Assembly: GCA_020025715.1 (NCBI GenBank)
Contig: JAHHRQ010000014.1
Coordinates: forward strand, 1-34,477
Direction: 5' to 3'
Origin: Oscillospiraceae bacterium
Lineage (GTDB): Bacteria > Bacillota > Clostridia > Oscillospirales > Oscillospiraceae
Length of the DNA: 34,477 bases
The notes under the pieces are model-generated. The model saw nothing but the letters and a program-made list of their open reading frames with translations, did no database searches and was not told the DNA's origin. Positions 8,371 to 15,696 of this stretch are shown here, piece by piece. The position numbers and the translations under genes are program-made. Numbering within the stretch: position 1 is the stretch's first letter; every line of letters starts with the position of its first letter.

Positions 8371-9384
8371 ATGCCGCTGTTGGAAATTAAAAACCTTAAA
8401 ACATTCTTTAAAACCAAAAAGGGCATAGTCAAGGCTGTTAACGACGTGTCCTACTCCCTTGAGGAAGGAAAGACCATTGGTATAGTCGGCGAATCCGGTT
8501 CCGGTAAGTCCGTCTCTGCCATGAGCATCCTCCGTCTGCTGGACGATAACGGATACATTGAATCCGGCTCCATAAAGTTTGAGGGCCGTGAGCTTACAGA
8601 CCTCCCTATGGACGAGATGTATGCTATCCGAGGCAATGCAATATCTGTTATATTCCAGGAGCCTATGACCTCCCTGAACCCTGTTTTCACTGTGGAGCGC
8701 CAGCTGTGCGAGCCCTTTATGATACATCAGGGTATGAAGAAAAAGGAAGCAAAGAAGAACGCTCTCCGTATGCTTTATGACGTACAGATTCCTAACCCTG
8801 AGGCTGTCATGAAGCAGTATCCCCACCAGCTCTCCGGCGGTATGCGCCAGAGAGTAATGATAGCAATGGCTCTGGCCTGCCGGCCTAAAATCCTGATTGC
8901 CGACGAGCCTACCACTGCTCTTGACGTTACTATTCAGGCACAGATTCTGCGCCTTATGAATGACCTTCAGAAAGAGAAGGGAACATCCATTATCTTTATC
9001 ACCCATGACCTGGGCGTTATAAATGAGATGGCTGACGATGTTGCAGTTATGTACTGCGGACAGGTTGTGGAAAAAGCTACCGCCCGCACAATCTTCAGCA
9101 ACTGCAAAATGAGCCACCCCTACACCGAGGGCCTGATGTTCTCCATTCCCCGCATTGAGAATGCGGGCAGCAGAATAGAGCCTATCCCCGGCGTTGTTCC
9201 CCATCCTCTGAACCTGCCTAAGGGCTGCAAGTTTGCACCCCGCTGCAAGTACTGCACTCAGAAGTGCATGGATGAAGAACCCGAACTGAAAGATGTTGGC
9301 GACGGACAGCTTATCCGTTGCTTCTATCCCGAGAAGGAGGTGAGACAGAGTGCCGAGCACAAAAAAATTACTGTCAATAACTAA
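8371..9384 (+). CDS. ABC transporter ATP-binding protein, OppD/DppD family
   Basis: A 337-residue ATPase subunit on the cytoplasmic face. Walker A GESGSGKS is at 40-47, the Q-loop Gln at 96 (FQEPMTSLNP), the signature LSGGMRQR at 154-161, Walker B ILIADEP with Asp178/Glu179, and the H-loop His212. The C-terminal oligopeptide-transporter extension carries the cysteine cluster CKFAPRC, CTQKC and RCFYP typical of OppD/DppD. It starts with ATG 12 bases after the oppC stop, behind AAGGAGGG. It overlaps the next gene by 35 bases, implying translational coupling. Unlike its neighbours it shows no inserted domain. Confidence 0.96.
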   Translation: MPLLEIKNLKTFFKTKKGIVKAVNDVSYSLEEGKTIGIVGESGSGKSVSAMSILRLLDDNGYIESGSIKFEGRELTDLPMDEMYAIRGNAISVIFQEPMTSLNPVFTVERQLCEPFMIHQGMKKKEAKKNALRMLYDVQIPNPEAVMKQYPHQLSGGMRQRVMIAMALACRPKILIADEPTTALDVTIQAQILRLMNDLQKEKGTSIIFITHDLGVINEMADDVAVMYCGQVVEKATARTIFSNCKMSHPYTEGLMFSIPRIENAGSRIEPIPGVVPHPLNLPKGCKFAPRCKYCTQKCMDEEPELKDVGDGQLIRCFYPEKEVRQSAEHKKITVNN

Positions 9385-10957
9385 TCTTAAAAAGTATTTC
9401 CCGGTTGCAAAGAGCTCTGTCTTCCAGAAAGAACAGCTCTATGTCCGCGCCAATGAGGATATATCCCTTGATATTTACGAGGGTGAAACTCTGGGTATAG
9501 TCGGCGAAAGCGGCTGCGGTAAATCTACCCTCGGCCGTACTCTGCTCCAGCTTTATCCCCAGACTGCCGGTATTACCATGTATTACGGCACCACTCTTGC
9601 GGATTTCCCCTGCGACTATGTACCTGAGACTCTCAAGGACATTGATAAGTATAAGCAGAAGCTTAAAAAGGCTACCGAAAAGGCTGAGGAACTGGAGAAA
9701 AAGGTTGAGGAGGCCGGCGGTGAAGAGCAGGCCGACTTCTACCTGCTTCAGGATAAGAACCTTGCCTGCTCCGAGCAGCAGACCATTCTGCATCATATCG
9801 TCAAAATCATGGGCGGCTTCTTCGCCGTTGATGAGGGCGACAAGGGCAGAGACCTGATGCTGAAAGTCCATGAGGCAAATGTTAAGCGTGTTACCGCTTT
9901 CCACAAGCTGAGAAATGTCCGTATTGAAAGAGATCATCTCTACTCCATTACCGAGGACAAGCACATGGACAGAGTCCTCGAAAAGCGCAAGAAAGCCGAT
10001 GAGGAAATTGCTGAGCTTGAAAAGGACTACGCTGAGGAAGAAAAGATTGTTGCCGATCTTAATGCAGAGCTGACTGCTCTCAGAGAGAGCTATGCTTCAA
10101 ACGAGGAATTCCAGAAGTACGAGGCCATGAGAGACGACGGCATTGACCTGTCACGCCTTAAGTACAATGAGATGCGTTATCTGCGCCGTGACCTTCAGAT
10201 TATCTTCCAGGACCCCTATTCCTCCCTTAACCCCCGCTTTACAATAGGCCAGATCATTGAAGAAGGTCTGCTTACTCATAACATGTACAGACACGGCTCA
10301 CCTCAGATGCGTGAGCACATAGTCAGCACCATGGTCAAGTGCGGTCTTCAGGAGTACATGCTCCACCGTTACCCCCACCAGTTCTCCGGCGGTCAGCGCC
10401 AGAGAGTTGCTATCGCCCGTGCTCTGGCTGTTAATCCTAAATTTATCGTCTGCGACGAGTGCGTTTCCGCACTGGACGTGTCCATTCAGTCTCAGATTAT
10501 AAACCTTTTGCAGGAACTCAAGGAGAAGGAACACCTCACTTACATGTTCATCTCCCACGACCTTTCTGTTGTCCGTTACATTTCCGACCGTATTTGTGTT
10601 ATGTATCTGGGTAACGTTGTGGAGCTTGCAGACGCTGCAACTATTTTCGACGACCCCAGACACCCCTACACTGTCGCTCTTCTCAGCTCCATTCCTACAA
10701 CGGATCTGGACCCCTCCTCCAAGGAGCGCATAATTCTTGAAGGCAACATTCCTTCACCTATAAAGCCCCCCTCCGGTTGCAAATTCCACACCCGCTGCTA
10801 CATGGCATGTGAAAAGTGCAAGAGAGTTCCTCCCGAGCTTCGCGAAGTTGAGCCCGGCCACTTCCTCGCCTGCCACTTCCCTGAGAGAAAGATTGACGAA
10901 AACGGCAAATACCTTTTTGAACTTCCCAAGATGGAGCGGAAGTCTGAGAGAGGCTGA
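9350..10957 (+). CDS. OppF/DppF-type ABC transporter ATPase with a large coiled-coil insertion
   Basis: A 535-residue ATPase; family members are usually about 320-340 residues. Walker A GESGCGKST is at 52-60, but the Q-loop FQDPYSSLNP only appears at 286-295. About 180 residues (roughly 85-270) are inserted between them. They include two heptad-like charged stretches at 95-123 and 205-250 flanking a less charged middle. Signature FSGGQRQR is at 345-352, Walker B at 365-370 (Glu370) and H-loop His403. Position 371 after the catalytic Glu is Cys where Pro is usual. A C-terminal cysteine cluster is present (GCKFHTRC, CEKC). The start is GTG, preceded by AAGGAGGTGA, inside the end of oppD. All catalytic motifs are kept, so the enzyme should be active. 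Confidence 0.94.
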   Translation: MPSTKKLLSITNLKKYFPVAKSSVFQKEQLYVRANEDISLDIYEGETLGIVGESGCGKSTLGRTLLQLYPQTAGITMYYGTTLADFPCDYVPETLKDIDKYKQKLKKATEKAEELEKKVEEAGGEEQADFYLLQDKNLACSEQQTILHHIVKIMGGFFAVDEGDKGRDLMLKVHEANVKRVTAFHKLRNVRIERDHLYSITEDKHMDRVLEKRKKADEEIAELEKDYAEEEKIVADLNAELTALRESYASNEEFQKYEAMRDDGIDLSRLKYNEMRYLRRDLQIIFQDPYSSLNPRFTIGQIIEEGLLTHNMYRHGSPQMREHIVSTMVKCGLQEYMLHRYPHQFSGGQRQRVAIARALAVNPKFIVCDECVSALDVSIQSQIINLLQELKEKEHLTYMFISHDLSVVRYISDRICVMYLGNVVELADAATIFDDPRHPYTVALLSSIPTTDLDPSSKERIILEGNIPSPIKPPSGCKFHTRCYMACEKCKRVPPELREVEPGHFLACHFPERKIDENGKYLFELPKMERKSERG

Positions 10958-10962
10958 GAAAT

Positions 10963-11166
10963 ATGAGATTTCCCTTTTCCAATAAATTCCCACGCATAAG
11001 CAAGGAAGAAGAGGAGAAGCGTGTAAAGGAACTCAGAGAAGCTAAAGTCAGCAACTCCGAGAAGTTTACCATGATATGGACTGCCTACCTGTGGATATTT
11101 CTCCCCAGTGTTATAATCCTATTGGTAATCGTGTTTCTGGCTATGTGGCTGTTCGGTCTTTTGTAA
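10963..11166 (+). CDS. Small single-pass membrane protein at the end of the first Opp operon
   Basis: A 67-residue protein that I do not recognise. Residues 1-38 are strongly charged (EEEEKRVKELREAK), and residues 40-66 form one hydrophobic helix (WIFLPSVIILLVIVFLAMWLFGLL). The positive N-terminal half suggests N-in topology. It begins 5 bases after the oppF stop, and a terminator follows 15 bases after its own stop, so it belongs to the operon. It could be an accessory subunit of this unusual transporter. The ribosome binding site is poor (GAGAGAGG region), so translation may be coupled to oppF. Confidence 0.65.
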   Translation: MRFPFSNKFPRISKEEEEKRVKELREAKVSNSEKFTMIWTAYLWIFLPSVIILLVIVFLAMWLFGLL

Positions 11167-11181
11167 AAAATATATGTTTTT

Positions 11182-11211
11182 AATCCCCCGGATTATCCGG
11201 GGGATTTTTTT
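11182..11211 (+). terminator. Rho-independent terminator of the first Opp operon
   Basis: AATCCCCCGGA and TCCGGGGGATT form an 11-bp perfect stem around a TTA loop, followed by a run of seven Ts. Confidence 0.95.
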
Positions 11212-11594
11212 ACTTTTCGGTGGAAAATGTCGTTATAGATAAGTTGCACAAGCTTAATAAAGATTTTTACCTGAAAGTGCAGTGCCTTGAAGCAAATTAT
11301 ATGAAAAAAGACAAAATAATCGCATTGAGACAAAAATTTAGGAATTTAGCGCTTTGCGCCGTTGCAATTTACTGTGTAAAATTAACAAAAGATTTATGCC
11401 GTCTTAATGGAGAATTGCTTTATCTAACGAAAATTAACACACTGTTCATTTCCTTATTGAAATCCTGCTATGATTAAATTAGAATGTTAATAAATTAAAG
11501 GTTTTATCAATTTACATGAGAAAAGTAATTCCGCACTGTATAATTACTTAATTTGGAATGATAAAACTTTGGGAAGATATGAGGCGTAGTAAAG
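11212..11594. other. AT-rich intergenic region between the two Opp operons
   Basis: I see no convincing gene here. An 85-codon GTG-initiated frame (11220-11477) has no ribosome binding site, starts in the tail of a terminator and resembles no family I know. The second half holds the presumed promoter and inverted repeats of the next operon. Confidence 0.6.
11501..11567 (+). promoter_or_regulatory. Promoter region of the second Opp operon with nested inverted repeats
   Basis: A perfect TATAAT (11539-11544) lies about 50 bases upstream of the start codon, but no good -35 box sits 16-18 bases before it, suggesting activator dependence. The box lies within an 8-bp inverted repeat AAGTAATT (11523-11530) / AATTACTT (11542-11549). 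A wider repeat GTTTTATCA (11501-11509) / TGATAAAAC (11559-11567) encloses both. Confidence 0.45.
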
Positions 11595-12524
11595 ATGAAC
11601 TCAAAAACCCTGCTCTACATTTTAAAAAGAATCGGTCTTGCAGTGCTCACAGTCTGGGTGGTTATTACAGTCACCTTTTTTGTAATGCACTCAATACCCG
11701 GCGGCCCTTTCATGGGTGAGAAAGCAGTCACTCCTGCAACACAGGCTGCACTGGAGGCTAAATTCGGTCTGGATAAACCTAAATTCCAGCAGTATCTTAC
11801 CTACCTTGAGGATGTGACCCTGCACCACGACTTCGGCCCGTCACTTAAACAGCGCGGTCGAACCGTTATTGCAATCATTTCCGACGGTATGAAGACCTCT
11901 GCAAAGCTCGGCCTTACTGCCGCGGTTGCCGCTCTTATAGTCGGCATAGTGCTTGGGTCTTTTGCAGCTCTTATGCGAAACCGTATCCCCGATAAAATAA
12001 TCATGGTTGTTACAACAGCATTTGTTTCCATGCCGTCGTTTATAATGGGGTCGCTGCTATTGGTCTTGTTCGCGATTAAACTTGCGGTGCTGCCGGCAAA
12101 CGGTGCCACGGCGAAAGGACTTATTCTTCCGATTGTGACTCTGGCACTGTACCCCATGGCCTATATAACCAGACTTACCCGTTCCTCCATGCTGGATGTT
12201 TTAGGTCAGGATTACATCAGAACCGCAAAGGCCAAGGGTGTTTCAAAGAGAAAGATTATTTTCGGTCACGCTCTTAAAAACTCCCTTATCCCCGTTATCA
12301 CATACTTCGGCCCCATGCTTGCCTACATAGTTACAGGTTCTCTGGTTGTGGAACAGATTTTCGCAGTTCCCGGCATAGGCAGAGCCTTTGTAAACAGCAT
12401 TACAGGCCGTGATTATCCCCTCATAATGGGCTGCACTATTGTTCTTGCCTGTCTCATAGTGGTTATGAATCTGGTGAGCGACATACTTTATAAAGTTGTA
12501 GATCCCAGAATTAACCTTGAATAA
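11595..12524 (+). CDS. ABC transporter permease, OppB/DppB family (second operon)
   Basis: A 309-residue permease of ordinary OppB size. TM1 is at about 12-33. A standard extracytoplasmic loop follows with the landmark DFGPSL (79-84), then five helices. The EAA loop is at 199-216 (LDVLGQDYIRTAKAKGV). The C-terminus VVDPRINLE is the usual OppB ending. First gene of a five-gene transporter operon; the downstream OppC start lies 14 bases after its stop. It lacks the extended first loop seen in its counterpart at 5280-6323. Confidence 0.95.
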   Translation: MNSKTLLYILKRIGLAVLTVWVVITVTFFVMHSIPGGPFMGEKAVTPATQAALEAKFGLDKPKFQQYLTYLEDVTLHHDFGPSLKQRGRTVIAIISDGMKTSAKLGLTAAVAALIVGIVLGSFAALMRNRIPDKIIMVVTTAFVSMPSFIMGSLLLVLFAIKLAVLPANGATAKGLILPIVTLALYPMAYITRLTRSSMLDVLGQDYIRTAKAKGVSKRKIIFGHALKNSLIPVITYFGPMLAYIVTGSLVVEQIFAVPGIGRAFVNSITGRDYPLIMGCTIVLACLIVVMNLVSDILYKVVDPRINLE

Positions 12525-12537
12525 GGAGGCAGACACA

Positions 12538-13596
12538 ATGACAAAAAAACCTTTCAGCCTCCATGTTGACCTTGACGATTTCATACCCGCTACCGAGGAA
12601 GAAAAGGAATACATGGTGCAGATGCGCCCCTCATCCACTTTCTTTAAGGACGGCGTAAAAAGACTTTTAAAAAACAAGGTGGCAACAGTAAGCTTTATTC
12701 TTATTGTTCTCATTACCCTTTCGGCAATTATAATCCCCATTTTCTGGCCCTACACCTACGACTCTATGCTGGGTGTCCGGCCCGGTAAGCCGGTTGATGC
12801 TTCCTTCAATAATCTGGCTCCCTTTGAATACGGCAGGACAGAGCTTAAAATGATGGAAAACGGTGAAAAGGTGTTCCCCCACATTTTCGGCACCGACTCC
12901 TCCGGCAGAGACTACTTTATAAGAGTGGTCTACGGCACAAGAATTTCTCTGGCAGTCGGTTTCTTCGCCAGTATTATAGTTCTGATAATCGGTATGACTA
13001 TCGGTTCTATCGCCGGTTACTGCGGCGGTAAGGTTGACCTTGTGATAATGCGAATAGTTGATGTTATCTACTCCCTGCCTGACATGCTGATGGTTATTCT
13101 GCTGTCAACGGTGTTGAAAGTTTCATTGACTCCGGTAATTGAAGGTACGGTGTTTGCAAAGATAGGCTCCAACATCATAAGCCTGTTTATTGTTTTCGGC
13201 CTTCTCTACTGGGTTTCAATGTCAAGACTTATAAGAGGCCAGATCCTTTCCCTTCGTGAACAGGAATACGTGCTTGCATCAAGAGCAGCCGGCGCAAAGG
13301 GCGGCTGGGTTATAAAGAAGCATCTGCTTCCCAACTGCATAAGCGTTGTTATCATTTCCACCGCCTTGCAGATACCCAGTGCAATATTCACCGAGAGCTA
13401 CCTTTCATTCCTCGGCCTCGGCGTAAACGCACCTATGCCTTCCCTTGGCTCTCTGGCATCCGAGGCACTGAACGGTCTCAGCTCCTATCCCTTCCGACTG
13501 GTCATTCCTGCAATCGTCATCTCCCTTATAGTCCTTTCCCTGAACCTGTTCGGTGACGGACTGAGAGATGCCTTTGACCCCAAGCTCAGAAACTGA
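12538..13596 (+). CDS. ABC transporter permease, OppC/DppC family (second operon)
   Basis: A 352-residue permease with an acidic cytoplasmic N-terminus, TM1 at about 49-70, a loop of only 46 residues, then the core landmark FGTDSSGRD (117-125), further helices and the EAA loop (REQEYVLASRAAGAKG). It ends DAFDPKLRN as usual for OppC. This gives a useful control for the first operon: there the same loop is about 342 residues long and holds the propeller. The start is the ATG at 12538 behind AAGGAGG; an upstream TTG at 12517 inside oppB is less likely. Confidence 0.95.
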   Translation: MTKKPFSLHVDLDDFIPATEEEKEYMVQMRPSSTFFKDGVKRLLKNKVATVSFILIVLITLSAIIIPIFWPYTYDSMLGVRPGKPVDASFNNLAPFEYGRTELKMMENGEKVFPHIFGTDSSGRDYFIRVVYGTRISLAVGFFASIIVLIIGMTIGSIAGYCGGKVDLVIMRIVDVIYSLPDMLMVILLSTVLKVSLTPVIEGTVFAKIGSNIISLFIVFGLLYWVSMSRLIRGQILSLREQEYVLASRAAGAKGGWVIKKHLLPNCISVVIISTALQIPSAIFTESYLSFLGLGVNAPMPSLGSLASEALNGLSSYPFRLVIPAIVISLIVLSLNLFGDGLRDAFDPKLRN

Positions 13597-13612
13597 GAAA
13601 GGAGCGGAAATA

Positions 13613-14629
13613 ATGCAGTTATTAGAAGTTAAAGACTTACATACATCATTTTTCACCCCGGCAGGCGAGGTTAAGGCAGTAAACGGCGTGTCCTTCAACC
13701 TTGACCACGGCAAGGTGCTGGGCATAGTGGGAGAGAGCGGCTCCGGTAAATCCGTCACCGCCTACTCCGTAATGCAGATACTTGAAAGCACAGGAAAAAT
13801 CGTCTCCGGCTCCATTAAGTTTGACGGTCAGGAGCTGGTAGGCGCCGGCGAAAAAGTGATGAAAAACATAAGGGGCAACAGAATATCAATCATATTCCAG
13901 GACCCCATGACCTCTCTCAATCCTACCTACACCATAGGCCACCAGCTTATGGAGGCCATTGTTCTCCACACCGGAAGAAACAAGAAAGAGGCTAAAGAGA
14001 GAGCAATAGAGATGCTGAGACTTGTAAACGTGAACGAACCGGAAAAGCGTATGAAGCAGTATCCTTACGAGTTTTCCGGCGGCATGAGACAGAGAGTTAT
14101 GATAGCCATGGCTCTTGCCTGCGAGCCTGACATCCTTATAGCTGACGAACCCACCACCGCTCTTGACGTTACCATTCAGGCTCAGATTCTGGATCTGATG
14201 AAGTCCCTTCAGGAGGAGCTGGGAATGGCAATCATAATGATAACCCATGACCTTGGCGTTGTTGCCCAGATGTGCGATGAGGTAATCGTTATGTATGCCG
14301 GCTCTATATGCGAGCAGGGTACCGCAGACGAAATTTTCTACAACCCCAGACACGAATATACAAAAGGCCTTATGCGTTCCATACCTACCGCCGATACCGC
14401 CGGTAAGAAGCTGGAGCCAATTTCAGGCACACCCATAGACCTTCTCAATATGCCCGCCGGCTGCCCCTTCGCACCCCGCTGCGAAAACGCCATGAAGATA
14501 TGCCTTCGTGAGCGCTGCCAGCGTATGCAGATAAACGATTTTCATCAGGCCGCCTGCTGGATGAACGTTAAGGAAGGTATTGAAAAGGGAGATATAGAAG
14601 CAGCAGGGAAGGAAGGTGAGACCAAGTGA
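13613..14629 (+). CDS. ABC transporter ATP-binding protein, OppD/DppD family (second operon)
   Basis: A 338-residue ATPase. Walker A GESGSGKS is at 40-47, Q-loop Gln96, signature FSGGMRQR at 154-161, Walker B ILIADEP with Asp178/Glu179 and H-loop His212. The C-terminal cysteine cluster (GCPFAPRC, CLRERC) is present. The start ATG at 13613 follows AAAGGAGCGG, 16 bases after the oppC stop. The stop overlaps the GTG start of the next gene by four bases. Confidence 0.96.
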   Translation: MQLLEVKDLHTSFFTPAGEVKAVNGVSFNLDHGKVLGIVGESGSGKSVTAYSVMQILESTGKIVSGSIKFDGQELVGAGEKVMKNIRGNRISIIFQDPMTSLNPTYTIGHQLMEAIVLHTGRNKKEAKERAIEMLRLVNVNEPEKRMKQYPYEFSGGMRQRVMIAMALACEPDILIADEPTTALDVTIQAQILDLMKSLQEELGMAIIMITHDLGVVAQMCDEVIVMYAGSICEQGTADEIFYNPRHEYTKGLMRSIPTADTAGKKLEPISGTPIDLLNMPAGCPFAPRCENAMKICLRERCQRMQINDFHQAACWMNVKEGIEKGDIEAAGKEGETK

Positions 14630-15612
14630 GCGAAAATAATGAAAGACCGCTGATTGAGGTCAAACACCTTAAAGAGTATTTCAATATTAACGTGGGCATG
14701 TTCAAAACCAAGCCCCTTAAAGCCGTTGATGATGTGTCTTTCTCCATAAGAAAGGGCGAGACACTGGGTCTTGTAGGTGAAAGCGGCTGCGGTAAAACCA
14801 CCGTCGGACGCACTATCCTCCACCTGTATAAGCCCACCGGCGGCGAAGTCATTTATGACGGAAAGCCCATAGTCACAAAGAGCGACGTTATGGAGTTCCG
14901 CAAGAAAGCCACCATGGTTTTCCAGGACCCCTATTCATCCTTAAACCCCAGAATGACCGTTTCCGATATAATCGGTGAGCCTTTGGATATACATAAGATG
15001 TATAAAAACAAGGCCGAGCGCCGAGAGAGAATTCTGGAACTTATGAGTCAGGTTGGCCTTAACTCCGAACATGCTTCCCGCTATGCCCACGAGTTTTCCG
15101 GCGGTCAGAGACAGAGAATCGGCATTGCCCGCGCTCTGGCGCTGAAACCTGAGTTTATTGTATGTGATGAGCCTGTTTCCGCTCTGGATGTCTCAATTCA
15201 GGCACAGGTAATAAATATGTTTGACGAATTGCAGGAAAAAATGGGTTTAACCTATCTTTTCGTGGCTCACGATATTCTGGTTGTCAGACATATAAGCGAC
15301 AGAATAGCCGTTATGTATCTTGGTAAAATGGTAGAGCTGGCTGATGCGGACGAAATTTACAGCCACCCCCTCCACCCCTACACCAAATCTCTTATGTCGG
15401 CCGTTCCCCAGCCGGACCCCAAGGTAGCAAGAGCAAATAAGCGTATCGTCCTCTCCGGCGATATTCCCAGCCCTCTGAATGCTCCCTCCGGCTGCCCCTT
15501 CCGCACCCGCTGCCCCTACGCAACTGAGCGCTGCGCGGAAGAAGTTCCCGAATTCAAGGAGGTTTCCTCCGGTCACTTTGCGGCCTGCCACCGTTTAAGT
15601 GAGATAAACTGA
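14626..15612 (+). CDS. ABC transporter ATP-binding protein, OppF/DppF family (second operon)
   Basis: A 328-residue ATPase of normal length. Walker A GESGCGKT is at 51-58, Q-loop Gln100, signature FSGGQRQR at 157-164, Walker B with Asp181/Glu182 and H-loop His215. A C-terminal cysteine cluster (GCPFRTRC, ERC) is present. Start GTG with GGAAGGTGAG upstream, overlapping the oppD stop (GTGA). There is no insertion between Walker A and the Q-loop, in contrast to the OppF of the first operon. Confidence 0.96.
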   Translation: MSENNERPLIEVKHLKEYFNINVGMFKTKPLKAVDDVSFSIRKGETLGLVGESGCGKTTVGRTILHLYKPTGGEVIYDGKPIVTKSDVMEFRKKATMVFQDPYSSLNPRMTVSDIIGEPLDIHKMYKNKAERRERILELMSQVGLNSEHASRYAHEFSGGQRQRIGIARALALKPEFIVCDEPVSALDVSIQAQVINMFDELQEKMGLTYLFVAHDILVVRHISDRIAVMYLGKMVELADADEIYSHPLHPYTKSLMSAVPQPDPKVARANKRIVLSGDIPSPLNAPSGCPFRTRCPYATERCAEEVPEFKEVSSGHFAACHRLSEIN

Positions 15613-15696
15613 GGCTGTTAACTTAAATTCAAAAGATATGCGCTTATAAGAGATGGTGTGTATTTTTGAAAAAATATTTTGAAAGGAACACTAAAA

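Noticed and set aside
7957..9360. A 467-codon minus-strand frame across oppC and oppD
   Set aside because: It runs antisense to two certain genes and has leucine-, valine- and histidine-rich nonsense typical of a mirrored frame.
11220..11477. An 85-codon GTG frame between the Opp operons
   Set aside because: There is no ribosome binding site, it begins at the tail of a terminator, and it has no recognisable domain.
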